DNA of 64,000 nucleotides from Bacteroidota bacterium (GCA_017303905.1 JAFLBH010000001.1:1279809-1343808); one strand, 5' to 3'; positions 25,951 through 35,060 are shown, counted from the stretch's first letter. Numbers and translations are program-made. The notes: generated from the sequence alone by a model not told the origin.

Positions 25951-28900
25951 TTATTTGGATAATAAATAGTTTAAGTAAATAACAGCTTCGTTGTATTGTT
26001 TCACCGTATTGAGGTAATCGCTCTTCATGTTTAAAGATTGATTCATCAGCATGGCCCATTCAAGATAATTGATTTCACCTTTTTGATAACGGGCGTTAGC
26101 GGCTTCGTCTATCAGTTGAGCATTCTTGTTGCCTTTTGTTTCAAAATAATTCAAGGTGCTCTTTAAATTCTGAATGCTGTTTACGGTTTTCAGATATTCA
26201 TTCTGCATGCCTTTTAATTGCAGGCGGTAATTATTTTCGTTAAGCAATTGCAAACCGCGCGCTGAATGGATGCGTGCTTTTTGCGCACCGAAAAAGAGCG
26301 GTATTCCTAAGCCAATCTGCGCCGACTGAAATCTTGCGGAGCCGGTATAGGTAATATTGTCGGCACCATTGCCAATCATGCTCATGTTGTTATAAGCAAA
26401 ATTTAAATCCGGAAGCAGTTTAGATTTTTCCAATTTGGTATTCATTCGGCTGATGCGGTTTTGTTGCTCAAGCTGACGGATAAATGGATGCTGCTTGATG
26501 GCAGATGTGTCTGCAGATACATTGGCTTCCATGAAAAGAGTTCCGCTTTCCGGTAATACTTTTTCATTGCTATTGAGCAACAATTGAAATTCAAGAGCAG
26601 CCATCTCCAAATCTTGTTTTACCTGATTGGTTTGGGTGAGTATTTGTCCGCGCTGACTTTCAGCGGCAGCTTTCTCTAAAATATTATTCTCTCCTTTTTC
26701 AAAGCGCAATTGCGCAGCACTTACTACCTTTTCGTACACCGAATCAATATTCTGCAGCAGTTTTAATCTTTCCTGCAACAACAACAATTCATAATAGGCT
26801 AAACTAATGTTACGTTTGAGTTCCGATTCCTTAACGGCCACATTCAATACGCTGCTTTTCCATTCTTCATTCAGCAATGATTTCTGTTTGGCATACACCG
26901 TCGGGAAATTCATGCTTTGCGAAACAGAAATGCGGTTGTCGTAATAAGCACTGTTGATTTGTCCGTATTCTCCATTAAGGGATGTAGCTGGTAAATCCAG
27001 TCCGGTCTTCACCATCTTTTTCTGGTACTCCGCTTTTAACTGTTCGTTTTTTACCTGCAGATTATTTTTCAATCCCATATCAATGGCAGACTGCAACGAA
27101 ATTGTTTTTTGTCCGAATGATGCCGCGCTAACCATTAACAGCAAAGCCATGGTGGTTTTACCGATGAATAATTTGACATTCAGTTTTCTTTCGAACAGCA
27201 TATATAAAATGGGTAAGACGAACAACGTTAAGAAGGTTGCAATTAATAAACCGCCTATTACAACGGTGGCCAATGGTCGTTGAACTTCCGCGCCGGCACC
27301 ATTGCTGACTGCCATTGGTAAAAAGCCTAATGAAGCCACAAAGGCTGTCATTAATACAGGGCGTAAACGCATGCGTGTTCCTTTCATGATGATTCGTAAA
27401 TTGTTTTTATAACCTTCTTTTCTCAAGCGATTGAATTCCGCAATCAGTACAATCCCATTTAATACAGCCACGCCAAATAGAGCGATGAAGCCAACACCCG
27501 CGCTGATGCTAAATGGCATGCCGCGCGAGTATAAAGCGAAGATGCCGCCAATAGCCGAAAGCGGAATGGCCGAATAAATCAGCAGGCCGTGTTTAACGGA
27601 GTTAAAGGCGAAATAAAGCAGGAAGAAAATTAAAATCAAAGAAACAGGCACTGCAATTGATAAACGTTTCTTGGCCTGATTTAAATTTTCAAAAGCACCG
27701 CCGTATGTAGGATAATATCCTGCCGGAAATTTGATTTGCTTCTCTACTTTGTCTTGTAGTTCATGAACTATGCTTTGTACATCACGACCACGCACGTTAA
27801 ATCCAACAATGATTCTGCGTTTAGCATCCTCACGTTGTATTTGATTAGGACCGTCCTTTATTTCCACATTCGCTAATTGATAGAGCGGAATTTGTTGTCC
27901 TTCTTTTACAGGAATGAGGAGATTTTTAATGTCATCCAGATTACTACGGTTGTTTTGATTCAAGCGCACTACTAAATCAAAACGGCGTTCGCCTTCAAAT
28001 ACCAATCCGCTGCTTTGTCCCGCAAAGGCAGTATTAATGATTTTGTTCACATCACCGATATTTAATCCGTATTGTGCTATGGCATTGCGGTTATAATCTA
28101 TAATCACTTGCGGCATTCCTGTTACCGCTTCAATGTATATATCCTTAGCACCATCTACAGTATTTACAATTTTACCCAGACGCGCGGCATAAGCCGCTAA
28201 AGTATCCAGATTCTCACCGAAAATTTTGCATACTACATCCTGTTTCGCGCCGGTCATAAGTTCATTAAAACGCATTTGTACGGGATATTGAAAACTGTAA
28301 GTAACACCAGGTACTTCGGATAAAGCTTCATTCATTTTTTCGGCGAGTTCATTAAACGTACTTGCGCTGGTCCATTCGGATTTATCTTTTAATATCACCA
28401 TCATATCAGCGGCATCCATGGGCATAGGATCGGTAGGAACTTCCCCGCTTCCGATTTTGGTGACTACTTTTTCTATTTCAGGAAATTTCGCCAGTAAAAT
28501 CTTCACCGCCTTTTGCGTATTCTCAATGCCCGTTTTCAAATTACTTCCGGTTAATACCCGCGTCTCCACGGCAAAGTCGCCTTCTTCGAGAGCAGGAATA
28601 AATTCTCCGCCTAATGACAATAAAGCAAAAATTGAGAGGCCAAACATACCTATAACAATACTTAGAACAATTTTTGGTTTGCTTATAACTTTAAATAGTG
28701 AGGAAGTGTAAAACTGTTCTACTTTTTCCATCAGCTTATCGGAGAAAGTTTTGTTGTGATTGATTTTTTTGCTGAGGAAAAATGCACTCATCATCGGAAT
28801 GTACGTGAGGGAAAGAATAAACGCTCCTAATAAAGCGAAGGCTACGGTTTGTGCCATGGGTTTAAACATTTTTCCTTCGATGCCTTGTAATGAGAATATT

Positions 28901-30294
28901 GGAAGGTAAACAACAAGAATAATAATTTGTCCGAATACAGCGCTGTTCATCATTTTTCCGGCTGAATGATTCACTTGCTCATCCATCGTTGTCTGGTCAA
29001 TCTTATTGGTAGTGAAGAAACGCTTGCCATGCGTGAGCTGATGCATCACAGCTTCTACGATAATCACGGCGCCGTCGACAATCAAACCGAAATCAAGCGC
29101 GCCTAAGCTCATCAGGTTACCACTCACGCCAAATAAATTCATCATGATGATGGCGAATAACATCGCTAAGGGGATAACGGAGGCCACTAGTAATCCCGCG
29201 CGCAAATTACCGAGGAATAAAACAAGAATGAATACAACGATGAGTGCTCCTTCCAATAAATTCTTTTCCACCGTGCCAATCGCGTTGTTCACCATTTTGG
29301 TGCGGTCTAAGAAAGGTTCAATCACGACGCCTTCAGGTAATGTTTTTTGGATTTGCGCAATCCTTGTTTTGATGTTTTCAATTACTTCATTGCTATTCTC
29401 GCCTTTCAACATCATGACAACAGCGCCGGCAACTTCACCTTTGTCGTTATAGCACATCGCGCCAAATCGTGTAGAGTAACCAAAACGTACTTCAGCAATA
29501 TCTTTAATAAATAATGGGGTACCATCCTCGTTGGATTTCACCGCAATGTTTTTAATATTATCGATGTTGCTGATCAATCCTTCGGTGCGTATGTATAAAA
29601 CGGTAGGCCCTTTTTCTATATAAGCACCTCCCGTGTTTTCGTTGTTGCTTTCTAAAGCATTGAATACATCGTTAATGGTGATGTTATAGGCATTAAGTTT
29701 ATTCGGATCAACGGCGATTTCATATTGTTTTAGTTTCCCGCCAAAGCTGCTCACTTCAGCAACACCTTTTACGCCGAGTAACTGGCGACGAACGATCCAA
29801 TCCTGAATGGTGCGTAGCTCCATGTCGGAGAACTTACCTTCATAACCGTCGGCAGGCCTCACCACATATTGGTATATCTCACCTAAACCTGTAGTAACCG
29901 GTCCGAGTTCAGGTGAACCAATTCCTTTAGGTATTTGATCTTTTACTTTTTGCAGACGTTCTGCAACTTGTTGTCTTGCCCAATAGATGTCGATATCGTC
30001 TTCAAACACGATAGTAACAAGAGAGAGGCCAAACCGCGAGAAACTCCGGATTTCGATGAGTCCCGGTAAATTGTTATTCGCCTGTTCTATTGGAAAGGTG
30101 ATGAGACGCTCGATATCCGTAGCGCCATAGGAAGGTGCTACTGTGATAACCTGAACCTGATTGTTAGTGATGTCAGGCACGGCGTCGATAGGAAGTTTCC
30201 TTAATTCATAAATACCGAGGGTAATTAGAATTAGAGTGAAAAGTCCAATGATAAGTTTGTTCTTGACTGAGAACGCAATTATTTTATTCAGCAT
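25951..30294 (-). CDS. CusA/CzcA heavy-metal RND pump fused to a TolC-like channel
   Basis: A 1447-residue protein. Residues about 1-1040 are an HME-type RND transporter: KLPIDAVPDITNNQVQV, SFSRFGLSLVTIVFEDD, and the TM4 motif LGALDFGLIVDGAVIIVEAV, with 12 membrane helices. After the last helix (FVLPILYMLFERKLN) a second hydrophobic segment, MALLLMVSAASFGQ, starts at residue 1049 and looks like a complete signal peptide. Residues about 1065-1447 are an outer-membrane-factor domain (SLQSAIDMGLKNNLQVKNEQ). The fusion is known in Bacteroidota; cleavage after the internal signal would free the channel. Substrate is probably a divalent cation. Confidence 0.92.
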   Translation of the reverse strand: MLNKIIAFSVKNKLIIGLFTLILITLGIYELRKLPIDAVPDITNNQVQVITVAPSYGATDIERLITFPIEQANNNLPGLIEIRSFSRFGLSLVTIVFEDDIDIYWARQQVAERLQKVKDQIPKGIGSPELGPVTTGLGEIYQYVVRPADGYEGKFSDMELRTIQDWIVRRQLLGVKGVAEVSSFGGKLKQYEIAVDPNKLNAYNITINDVFNALESNNENTGGAYIEKGPTVLYIRTEGLISNIDNIKNIAVKSNEDGTPLFIKDIAEVRFGYSTRFGAMCYNDKGEVAGAVVMMLKGENSNEVIENIKTRIAQIQKTLPEGVVIEPFLDRTKMVNNAIGTVEKNLLEGALIVVFILVLFLGNLRAGLLVASVIPLAMLFAIIMMNLFGVSGNLMSLGALDFGLIVDGAVIIVEAVMHQLTHGKRFFTTNKIDQTTMDEQVNHSAGKMMNSAVFGQIIILVVYLPIFSLQGIEGKMFKPMAQTVAFALLGAFILSLTYIPMMSAFFLSKKINHNKTFSDKLMEKVEQFYTSSLFKVISKPKIVLSIVIGMFGLSIFALLSLGGEFIPALEEGDFAVETRVLTGSNLKTGIENTQKAVKILLAKFPEIEKVVTKIGSGEVPTDPMPMDAADMMVILKDKSEWTSASTFNELAEKMNEALSEVPGVTYSFQYPVQMRFNELMTGAKQDVVCKIFGENLDTLAAYAARLGKIVNTVDGAKDIYIEAVTGMPQVIIDYNRNAIAQYGLNIGDVNKIINTAFAGQSSGLVFEGERRFDLVVRLNQNNRSNLDDIKNLLIPVKEGQQIPLYQLANVEIKDGPNQIQREDAKRRIIVGFNVRGRDVQSIVHELQDKVEKQIKFPAGYYPTYGGAFENLNQAKKRLSIAVPVSLILIFFLLYFAFNSVKHGLLIYSAIPLSAIGGIFALYSRGMPFSISAGVGFIALFGVAVLNGIVLIAEFNRLRKEGYKNNLRIIMKGTRMRLRPVLMTAFVASLGFLPMAVSNGAGAEVQRPLATVVIGGLLIATFLTLFVLPILYMLFERKLNVKLFIGKTTMALLLMVSAASFGQKTISLQSAIDMGLKNNLQVKNEQLKAEYQKKMVKTGLDLPATSLNGEYGQINSAYYDNRISVSQSMNFPTVYAKQKSLLNEEWKSSVLNVAVKESELKRNISLAYYELLLLQERLKLLQNIDSVYEKVVSAAQLRFEKGENNILEKAAAESQRGQILTQTNQVKQDLEMAALEFQLLLNSNEKVLPESGTLFMEANVSADTSAIKQHPFIRQLEQQNRISRMNTKLEKSKLLPDLNFAYNNMSMIGNGADNITYTGSARFQSAQIGLGIPLFFGAQKARIHSARGLQLLNENNYRLQLKGMQNEYLKTVNSIQNLKSTLNYFETKGNKNAQLIDEAANARYQKGEINYLEWAMLMNQSLNMKSDYLNTVKQYNEAVIYLNYLLSK

Positions 30295-30329
30295 AAATGT
30301 TGCTTAATTAATTTAAACGAATGAGTACG

Positions 30330-30350
30330 GTATAACGCTAACCGTTATAC
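30330..30350. promoter_or_regulatory. Perfect 8-bp inverted repeat before the metal pump gene
   Basis: Arms GTATAACG (30330-30337) and CGTTATAC (30343-30350) with a 5-bp spacer lie in the 72-bp gap between the His-rich gene and the pump start. It has operator-like symmetry but could also be an mRNA hairpin affecting pump expression. No metalloregulator gene is in the window. Confidence 0.45.
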
Positions 30351-30366
30351 AAAAACACGAAATAAA

Positions 30367-30750
30367 TTAACCTAGTTTAGGCGGTTGCCAGATGGAACCT
30401 ACGAAAGAGTTATAAATGCTTTCGTTACTGTGTGACATTTTTTGTGAATGGAACACCAAAGGTTTAATGGTATAATGATGTTCATGAGTAATCACCACAG
30501 AAATATTCGGGCTCGGATGATTGGAACATCCGTCGTTGGAATGCTTAAAAGGTAATTTACCGTGATCATGATCGCTATTAGCGTGATGATTATCGGTATA
30601 ATGGTCTTTAATAAAATCAGCGAAACTATGATGATGTGATCCGGTTTCGTTATAATGATGGAATAAAAAAGGAATTTTCACCAATTCGGCAAAAGCTTCA
30701 TGGTTAGTGAAGAATTGAAGGATTAATACTAAACTTAAAACCTTTTTCAT
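30367..30750 (-). CDS. His-rich secreted protein, probable metal-binding
   Basis: A protein of about 127 residues from the preferred ATG at 30750; a start 21 bp upstream is possible but lies within the promoter. It begins with a signal peptide, MKKVLSLVLILQFFTNHEAFA, and the mature part is rich in histidine: FHHYN, GSHHHSF, HHANSDHDHG, HEHHY. It lies directly upstream of the RND pump gene on the same strand. His clusters plus context suggest periplasmic binding of zinc, copper, cobalt or nickel. No named family recognised. Confidence 0.7.
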   Translation of the reverse strand: MKKVLSLVLILQFFTNHEAFAELVKIPFLFHHYNETGSHHHSFADFIKDHYTDNHHANSDHDHGKLPFKHSNDGCSNHPSPNISVVITHEHHYTIKPLVFHSQKMSHSNESIYNSFVGSIWQPPKLG

Positions 30751-30758
30751 TAGATAAA

Positions 30759-30801
30759 CAAATATAAGCAATTAAAAGTGAAATGTAAATGATAAATTTC
30801 A
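30759..30801 (-). promoter_or_regulatory. Class II FNR/CRP-like promoter of the His-rich/metal efflux operon
   Basis: On the minus strand, TGAAATTTATCA (30801-30790), 23 nt, then a perfect TATATTTG (30766-30759). The ATG at 30750 follows 8 nt later, which supports that start over the upstream one. Confidence 0.6.
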
Positions 30802-30853
30802 TGAGAAAGGATTAGAATAATTGCGCAACTTTACTCTCGTAAATACTGTATTT

Positions 30854-32050
30854 ATGAAAAAGTCAGTTAGTATAATAGGTGGAGGTCCGGCAGCAATGAT
30901 GTTAGCCGCAAAGTTGGATACTGAAAAATATAACGTATCTGTTTATGAGAAGAATAAAGCATTAGGAAGAAAATTTTTAGTAGCAGGCAAAGGTGGATTT
31001 AATTTAACCCATGGCGAGGAATTGGAAGTGTTTGTAGGTCGGTATCATCTCAATTATTTTTTAAAGCAGGCAGTGACAGATTTTTCTAATATTGATTTAC
31101 AAAAATGGCTGAAAGAATTAGGTATTGAAACTTATGCAGGTACCAGTAACAGAATTTTTCCTGTAAAAGGAACCAAACCTGTTGAAGTATTGAATGCGAT
31201 ACTTTCGCAAATGGAAAATAATAAGGTAAACATTTATACAGGTTATAAATGGATAGGATTTGCCAATGATAATTCGTTAATGTTTGAAAGCAAAAATCAA
31301 ATTAAGAATGTTGATTCTGATATTGTAGTATTTGCATTAGGCGGCGCGAGTTGGAAAATAACAGGTTCTGATGGCACCTGGCTGGATTATTTTATGAAAC
31401 GCGGTATTACTTGCTTGCCGTTTGAAGCATCTAATTGCGGCTATAAGGTTAATTGGCCTTCAATAATTTTGGATAAGATAGAGGGAAAGGCTTTAAAAAA
31501 CTGTCAGTTCAAATCCGGTTTAACTTTTCATGCCGGTGAAGCCGTAATAACTTCTTTAGGAATTGAAGGCAGCGGTGTGTATCCTTTAGGTTATGAAATA
31601 AGAAAACAGTTATCTGAAAAAAACAAAGCGGAATTACTCATTGATTTAAAGCCGCAAAACACCTCGGAAGAAATCAGACTGAAATTAGCGAATCGAAAGA
31701 ATGTTTCGCTAACCCGTTACCTCGAGAAGGATATGAATTTGGGTGAAACAAAAACACTTTTATTAAAAGCACTTTTGTCAAAAGAAAATTTTACAGATAG
31801 TAACGCGCTTGCAGTAAAAATCAAAAATCTGCCGCTTGAAATTTCGGGACTTGCACCAATTGACGAAGCTATTTCTACCGTTGGCGGAGTTTCATTAAAA
31901 GAGATTGATGATCATTACCAGTTAAAAAAAATCCCCAATCATTTTGTAATTGGGGAAATGCTCGATTGGGATGCGCCTACCGGAGGGTATCTTTTACAAG
32001 CTTGTTTCAGTATGGGAAACAACCTTGCACATTACTTAAATAAAAATTAA
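30854..32050 (+). CDS. HI0933/BaiN-like NAD(P)/FAD-dependent oxidoreductase (TIGR03862-like)
   Basis: A flavoprotein of about 398 residues. The N-terminal Rossmann motif SVSIIGGGPAAMMLAAKL is followed by YEKNKALGRKFLVAGKGGFNLTHG, the family signature, and near the end PTGGYLLQACFSMGN. The reading frame extends upstream to a TTG at 30821, but the ATG at 30854 places the FAD motif at the normal distance from the N-terminus, so I use it. Physiological substrate unknown. It converges on the small gene ending at 32047 with a 4-bp overlap. Confidence 0.85.
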   Translation: MKKSVSIIGGGPAAMMLAAKLDTEKYNVSVYEKNKALGRKFLVAGKGGFNLTHGEELEVFVGRYHLNYFLKQAVTDFSNIDLQKWLKELGIETYAGTSNRIFPVKGTKPVEVLNAILSQMENNKVNIYTGYKWIGFANDNSLMFESKNQIKNVDSDIVVFALGGASWKITGSDGTWLDYFMKRGITCLPFEASNCGYKVNWPSIILDKIEGKALKNCQFKSGLTFHAGEAVITSLGIEGSGVYPLGYEIRKQLSEKNKAELLIDLKPQNTSEEIRLKLANRKNVSLTRYLEKDMNLGETKTLLLKALLSKENFTDSNALAVKIKNLPLEISGLAPIDEAISTVGGVSLKEIDDHYQLKKIPNHFVIGEMLDWDAPTGGYLLQACFSMGNNLAHYLNKN

Positions 32051-32265
32051 GCTTTCTTTTCTTCTCTCGGGCAAGTGTTAATTCCAAGTAAGGGATAAAG
32101 CGGACAAAAACTAATCAGGCTGGTTAGAATAAAGATTGCAGAAAGCCCAAGTAAAACATAGCTTAAAACGCCATCTGTTAGATTAGTAGCGAAAACTACA
32201 ATCATTAATACGGCCGCTAAAATCAATCGGATCATGCGGTCCATGTTTCCCATATTCTTTTTCAT
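32047..32265 (-). CDS. DUF2892 (YgaP-like) inner-membrane protein
   Basis: A 72-residue protein with two membrane helices: MDRMIRLILAAVLMIVVFA and SYVLLGLSAIFILTSLI. The end has the conserved FCPLYPLLGINTC with two cysteines. This matches DUF2892, often fused to or found beside rhodanese domains; a rhodanese gene lies 3.6 kb away at 35682. Function unknown. It is transcribed divergently from paaA and shares its control region, with its own FNR-like site. Confidence 0.8.
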   Translation of the reverse strand: MKKNMGNMDRMIRLILAAVLMIVVFATNLTDGVLSYVLLGLSAIFILTSLISFCPLYPLLGINTCPREEKKA

Positions 32266-32288
32266 AGGTTAAATTTTAAATGTTGCAA

Positions 32289-32331
32289 CAAATGTCAGTT
32301 TTCTTTGCAGTCTATTCTGTGACTTAGGTTA
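32289..32331 (-). promoter_or_regulatory. Class II FNR/CRP-like promoter of the DUF2892 gene
   Basis: Reading the minus strand: TAACCTAAGTCA (32331-32320, one mismatch), 23 nt, then GACATTTG (32296-32289). The plus-strand reading extends it to TGTGACTTAGGTTACACA, close to the CRP consensus. The upstream partner site TGACAAAAATCA begins 22 bp away. Confidence 0.6.
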
Positions 32332-32341
32332 CACACGATTA

Positions 32342-32411
32342 TGATTTTTGTCAGCCTTTCCCACTTTCTGACTTAGGTCATGTTATTCATACGCATCAAA
32401 AAATACATTTA
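32342..32411 (+). promoter_or_regulatory. Class II FNR/CRP-like promoter of paaABCD
   Basis: TGACTTAGGTCA (32369-32380, a perfect palindrome) is followed by 23 nt and TACATTTA (32404-32411). A second site, TGATTTTTGTCA, lies at 32342-32353. With the site at 32320, three copies fall within 61 bp between divergent genes. paaA starts 15 nt after the -7 box. Confidence 0.7.
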
Positions 32412-32426
32412 CAAAAAAAATCGCTT

Positions 32427-33371
32427 ATGCATAACGAACATACCGATCAGCATTTTCAGTTTAGAATTGATAATGGTGAACATATTGAAGCAAAAGATTA
32501 CATGCCTGATGGCTATCGCAAGCATTTAATCCGTCAAATTTCACAGCACGCCCATTCAGAAGTAATTGGCATGCAGCCGGAGGGTAATTGGATTACACGC
32601 GCACCAAGTTTGCGTTCTAAACAAATTCTATTAGCAAAAATTCAGGATGAAGGTGGACATGGTCTTTATCTTTATTCGGCGGCTGAAACATTAGGGATTT
32701 CGCGCGTTGAATTGATTGATCAATTACATTCAGGTAAAGCAAAATATTCAAACATATTTAATTATCCGGCATTAAACTGGGCTGATATAGGCGCTATTGG
32801 TTGGTTAGTGGATGGAGCCGCTATTGTTAATCAGGTTTCCTTGCAACGTACATCTTACGGTCCGTATAGTAGGGCAATGGTGCGTATTTGTAAGGAAGAA
32901 AGTTTTCATCAGCGTCAGGGTTATGAAATCATGGCGAACATGATGAAGGGAACTAAGGAACAACGCGAGATGGCGCAGGACGCTATGAATCGTTGGTGGT
33001 GGCCGGCTTTAATGATGTTTGGTCCGCATGATACGGATTCTCCACATTCAAGCGATGCCGTTAAATGGAAAATCAAACGTGAAACAAATGATGAATTACG
33101 TCAGAAGTTTATTGATAAAACGGTTCAACAAGCTGAGATTATCGGTTTAACTATTCCTGATAAGGATTTAAAGTTTAACGAAAAGACAGGTCATTATGAT
33201 ATTGGAAAAATTAATTGGGATGAATTTCATCGTGTGATTAATGGTAATGGCCCTTGTAATAAGCAGCGTATGGAGCATCACATTAAATATCACAATGAAG
33301 GTGCATGGGTGCGCGAAGCTGCTGAAGCACATAAAAAGAAAAGATTAGCCAAACAATTAGAAATCGCTTAA
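32427..33371 (+). CDS. paaA: 1,2-phenylacetyl-CoA epoxidase subunit PaaA
   Basis: The 314-residue catalytic subunit of the di-iron multicomponent oxygenase that epoxidises the ring of phenylacetyl-CoA. Ferritin-like iron ligand motifs are visible: [20 protein letters not shown] and [18 protein letters not shown]. Other conserved stretches are [20 protein letters not shown] and [17 protein letters not shown]. First gene of a compact paaABCD operon. Confidence 0.96.
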   Translation: MHNEHTDQHFQFRIDNGEHIEAKDYMPDGYRKHLIRQISQHAHSEVIGMQPEGNWITRAPSLRSKQILLAKIQDEGGHGLYLYSAAETLGISRVELIDQLHSGKAKYSNIFNYPALNWADIGAIGWLVDGAAIVNQVSLQRTSYGPYSRAMVRICKEESFHQRQGYEIMANMMKGTKEQREMAQDAMNRWWWPALMMFGPHDTDSPHSSDAVKWKIKRETNDELRQKFIDKTVQQAEIIGLTIPDKDLKFNEKTGHYDIGKINWDEFHRVINGNGPCNKQRMEHHIKYHNEGAWVREAAEAHKKKRLAKQLEIA

Positions 33372-33382
33372 AAAGAATTACA

Positions 33383-33673
33383 ATGGCAAAAGATACACAA
33401 TTAGATTTATGGGAAGTGTTTATTCAAAGTAAATCAGGTCTCCCATATGTGCATGCAGGAAGCGTACATGCTTCGGATGCAAAAATGGCAATGCAAAATG
33501 CGCGCGATACTTATACAAGAAGAGGTGAAGGAACAAGTATTTGGTTATTGCCTTCAAAAAACATAGTAGCCTCAAATCCGGATGATAACGAAATGTTATT
33601 CGATCCATCCAATGATAAGGTATACCGTCACCCGACTTTTTACGTAATGCCGGAAGGCGCAAAAAATATTTAA
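33383..33673 (+). CDS. paaB: Phenylacetyl-CoA epoxidase subunit PaaB
   Basis: A 96-residue structural subunit needed for the PaaABC core complex. LWEVFIQSKSGLPYVHAGSVHASDAKMAMQNARDTYTRRGEG is the conserved body (here interrupted for length: LWEVFIQ, HAGSVHA, NARDTYTRR), followed by SIWLLPSKNI. It starts 11 bp after paaA. Confidence 0.95.
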   Translation: MAKDTQLDLWEVFIQSKSGLPYVHAGSVHASDAKMAMQNARDTYTRRGEGTSIWLLPSKNIVASNPDDNEMLFDPSNDKVYRHPTFYVMPEGAKNI

Positions 33674-33683
33674 ACTCATTATT

Positions 33684-34442
33684 ATGACACAGAAAGAAGC
33701 TTTATTTCAATATTGTTTAAGATTAGGGGATAATGCCTTAATACTTGGACATCGTTTATCAGAATGGTGCAGTCGCGCGCCGTTTATCGAGGAGGATTTA
33801 GCATTAACCAATATGTCTTTGGATATGATTGGTCGCGCTCAAGCATTATTAAAGTATGCCGCAGAAGTGGAAGGCAGTGGTAAAACAGAAGATGATTTAG
33901 CGTATCGCCGTCCTGAGCCAAAATATTTTAATCATTTAATTACAGAACAACCTAATGGTGATTTTGCGCACACCATCGCGCGTCAATTGTATATTTCAAC
34001 TTTCGAATATTATTTCTATTCGGATTTAGAGAAAAGCAAAGACAAAACTTTGGCGGCTATAGCTTCAAAGGCTATTAAGGAAGTGAAATATCATTTGCAG
34101 CATGCCGCCGACTGGACTATCCGTTTAGGAGATGGAACAGAGGAGAGTCGTAACCGCATGCAAAAGGCAATTAGCGATTTGTGGATGTGGTCTGGCGAAT
34201 TGTTTGAAATGGATGAAGTAGAAAATTCATTGTTAAAAGATGGTATTGCCGTTGACTTGATTCCGATTAAAGCATTATGGTCGAATCATATTAAACAAGT
34301 ATTAACCGAGGCTACATTAAATATGCCGGAGGAAGATTACATGCAAACCGGAAGCCGCAAAGGAATTCATACCGAAAATCTCGGACATATTTTATCCGAA
34401 ATGCAATATTTACAAAGAGCATATCCCGACGCGAAATGGTAA
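33684..34442 (+). CDS. paaC: Phenylacetyl-CoA epoxidase subunit PaaC
   Basis: A 252-residue structural partner of PaaA with a ferritin-like fold. Recognisable segments are LRLGDNALILGHRLSEWC, PFIEEDLALTNMSLDMIGRA and KEVKYHLQHAADWTIRLGDG, with the terminal MQYLQRAYPDAKW typical of the family. It overlaps paaD by 7 bp. Confidence 0.95.
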   Translation: MTQKEALFQYCLRLGDNALILGHRLSEWCSRAPFIEEDLALTNMSLDMIGRAQALLKYAAEVEGSGKTEDDLAYRRPEPKYFNHLITEQPNGDFAHTIARQLYISTFEYYFYSDLEKSKDKTLAAIASKAIKEVKYHLQHAADWTIRLGDGTEESRNRMQKAISDLWMWSGELFEMDEVENSLLKDGIAVDLIPIKALWSNHIKQVLTEATLNMPEEDYMQTGSRKGIHTENLGHILSEMQYLQRAYPDAKW

Positions 34443-34927
34443 CTCAGCAAGTAGATACACAACAGGTGTTTGATTGGATTTCGGATATTCCGGATCCCGA
34501 AATACCTGTTATTTCTATTAAAGATCTTGGAATGCTCAGACATGTGGAGTACGATAGCAATAACTATGTTGTTACGATTACACCTACTTATACGGCTTGT
34601 CCTGCCATGAAGATGATTGAGGACGAAATTCTCGAGAAACTTCATCAACATAACATCGATAATGTAAAGGTTAAGTTAACGTATGAACCGGCATGGACAA
34701 CTGATTGGTTAACTGAGGAAGCAAAACTGAAAATGAAAAATTACGGTATTGCCCCTCCGCAACATAGTTCTTGCAGTAAATTATTTAGTACTGCCGAAAC
34801 AGTTGTTTGTCCGCGTTGTAATTCTAAACACACCGAAATGATTAGCCGTTTCGGTTCTACGGCATGTAAATCGCTTTATAAATGTGTAGATTGTAAAGAG
34901 CCCTTTGAGCATTTTAAATGCCATTAG
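34436..34927 (+). CDS. paaD: PaaD, epoxidase maturation factor
   Basis: A 163-residue protein. The N-terminal MIP18/DUF59 domain (WISDIPDPEIPVISIKDLGM, TPTYTACPAMKMIE) belongs to the iron-sulfur assembly-like family, and the C-terminus carries a zinc-ribbon-like set of cysteines (CPRCNSKH, KCVDCKEPFEHFKC). PaaD is required for epoxidase maturation. No paaE reductase follows; a terminator comes next. Confidence 0.93.
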   Translation: MVTQQVDTQQVFDWISDIPDPEIPVISIKDLGMLRHVEYDSNNYVVTITPTYTACPAMKMIEDEILEKLHQHNIDNVKVKLTYEPAWTTDWLTEEAKLKMKNYGIAPPQHSSCSKLFSTAETVVCPRCNSKHTEMISRFGSTACKSLYKCVDCKEPFEHFKCH

Positions 34928-34943
34928 CTATTAGTGTTTGTGT

Positions 34944-34970
34944 AAAAGGTGGGTTTTGCCCGCCTTTTTT
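34944..34970 (+). terminator. Rho-independent terminator of paaABCD
   Basis: AAAAGGTGGG (34944-34953) pairs with CCCGCCTTTT (34959-34968) with one T-G wobble around TTTTG, followed by more T residues. Confidence 0.85.
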
Positions 34971-35008
34971 ATTTAGGTGCTTGTAAATTTTAACACAATT
35001 TTTAAGAG

Positions 35009-35056
35009 TTGTGTGACCTTTGTCACACAATTTACCTTGTTTGCTTCCGACATTTG
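35009..35056 (+). promoter_or_regulatory. Perfect CRP-consensus palindrome and promoter of the redox operon
   Basis: Two 9-bp arms, TTGTGTGAC and GTCACACAA, flank a 4-bp spacer (35009-35030) and contain the full consensus TGTGA-N6-TCACA. From its TGACCTTTGTCA core (35014-35025) there are exactly 23 nt to GACATTTG (35049-35056). The predicted transcription start falls at or next to the GTG at 35061. Confidence 0.75.
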
Positions 35057-35060
35057 TACT

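Noticed and set aside
30821..30853. TTG start at 30821 for the flavoprotein
   Set aside because: It adds 11 residues with no family match before the FAD motif; ATG 30854 fits better.
30790..30854. The TGA-N6-TCA word at 30790 as activator site of the rightward flavoprotein gene
   Set aside because: No -7 box lies 23 nt to the right. The match is on the other strand, for the His-rich gene.
34977..35060. N-terminal extension of the DUF6132-like protein
   Set aside because: It would translate the promoter and the CRP-like palindrome, and family members start near KYKGSLIG.
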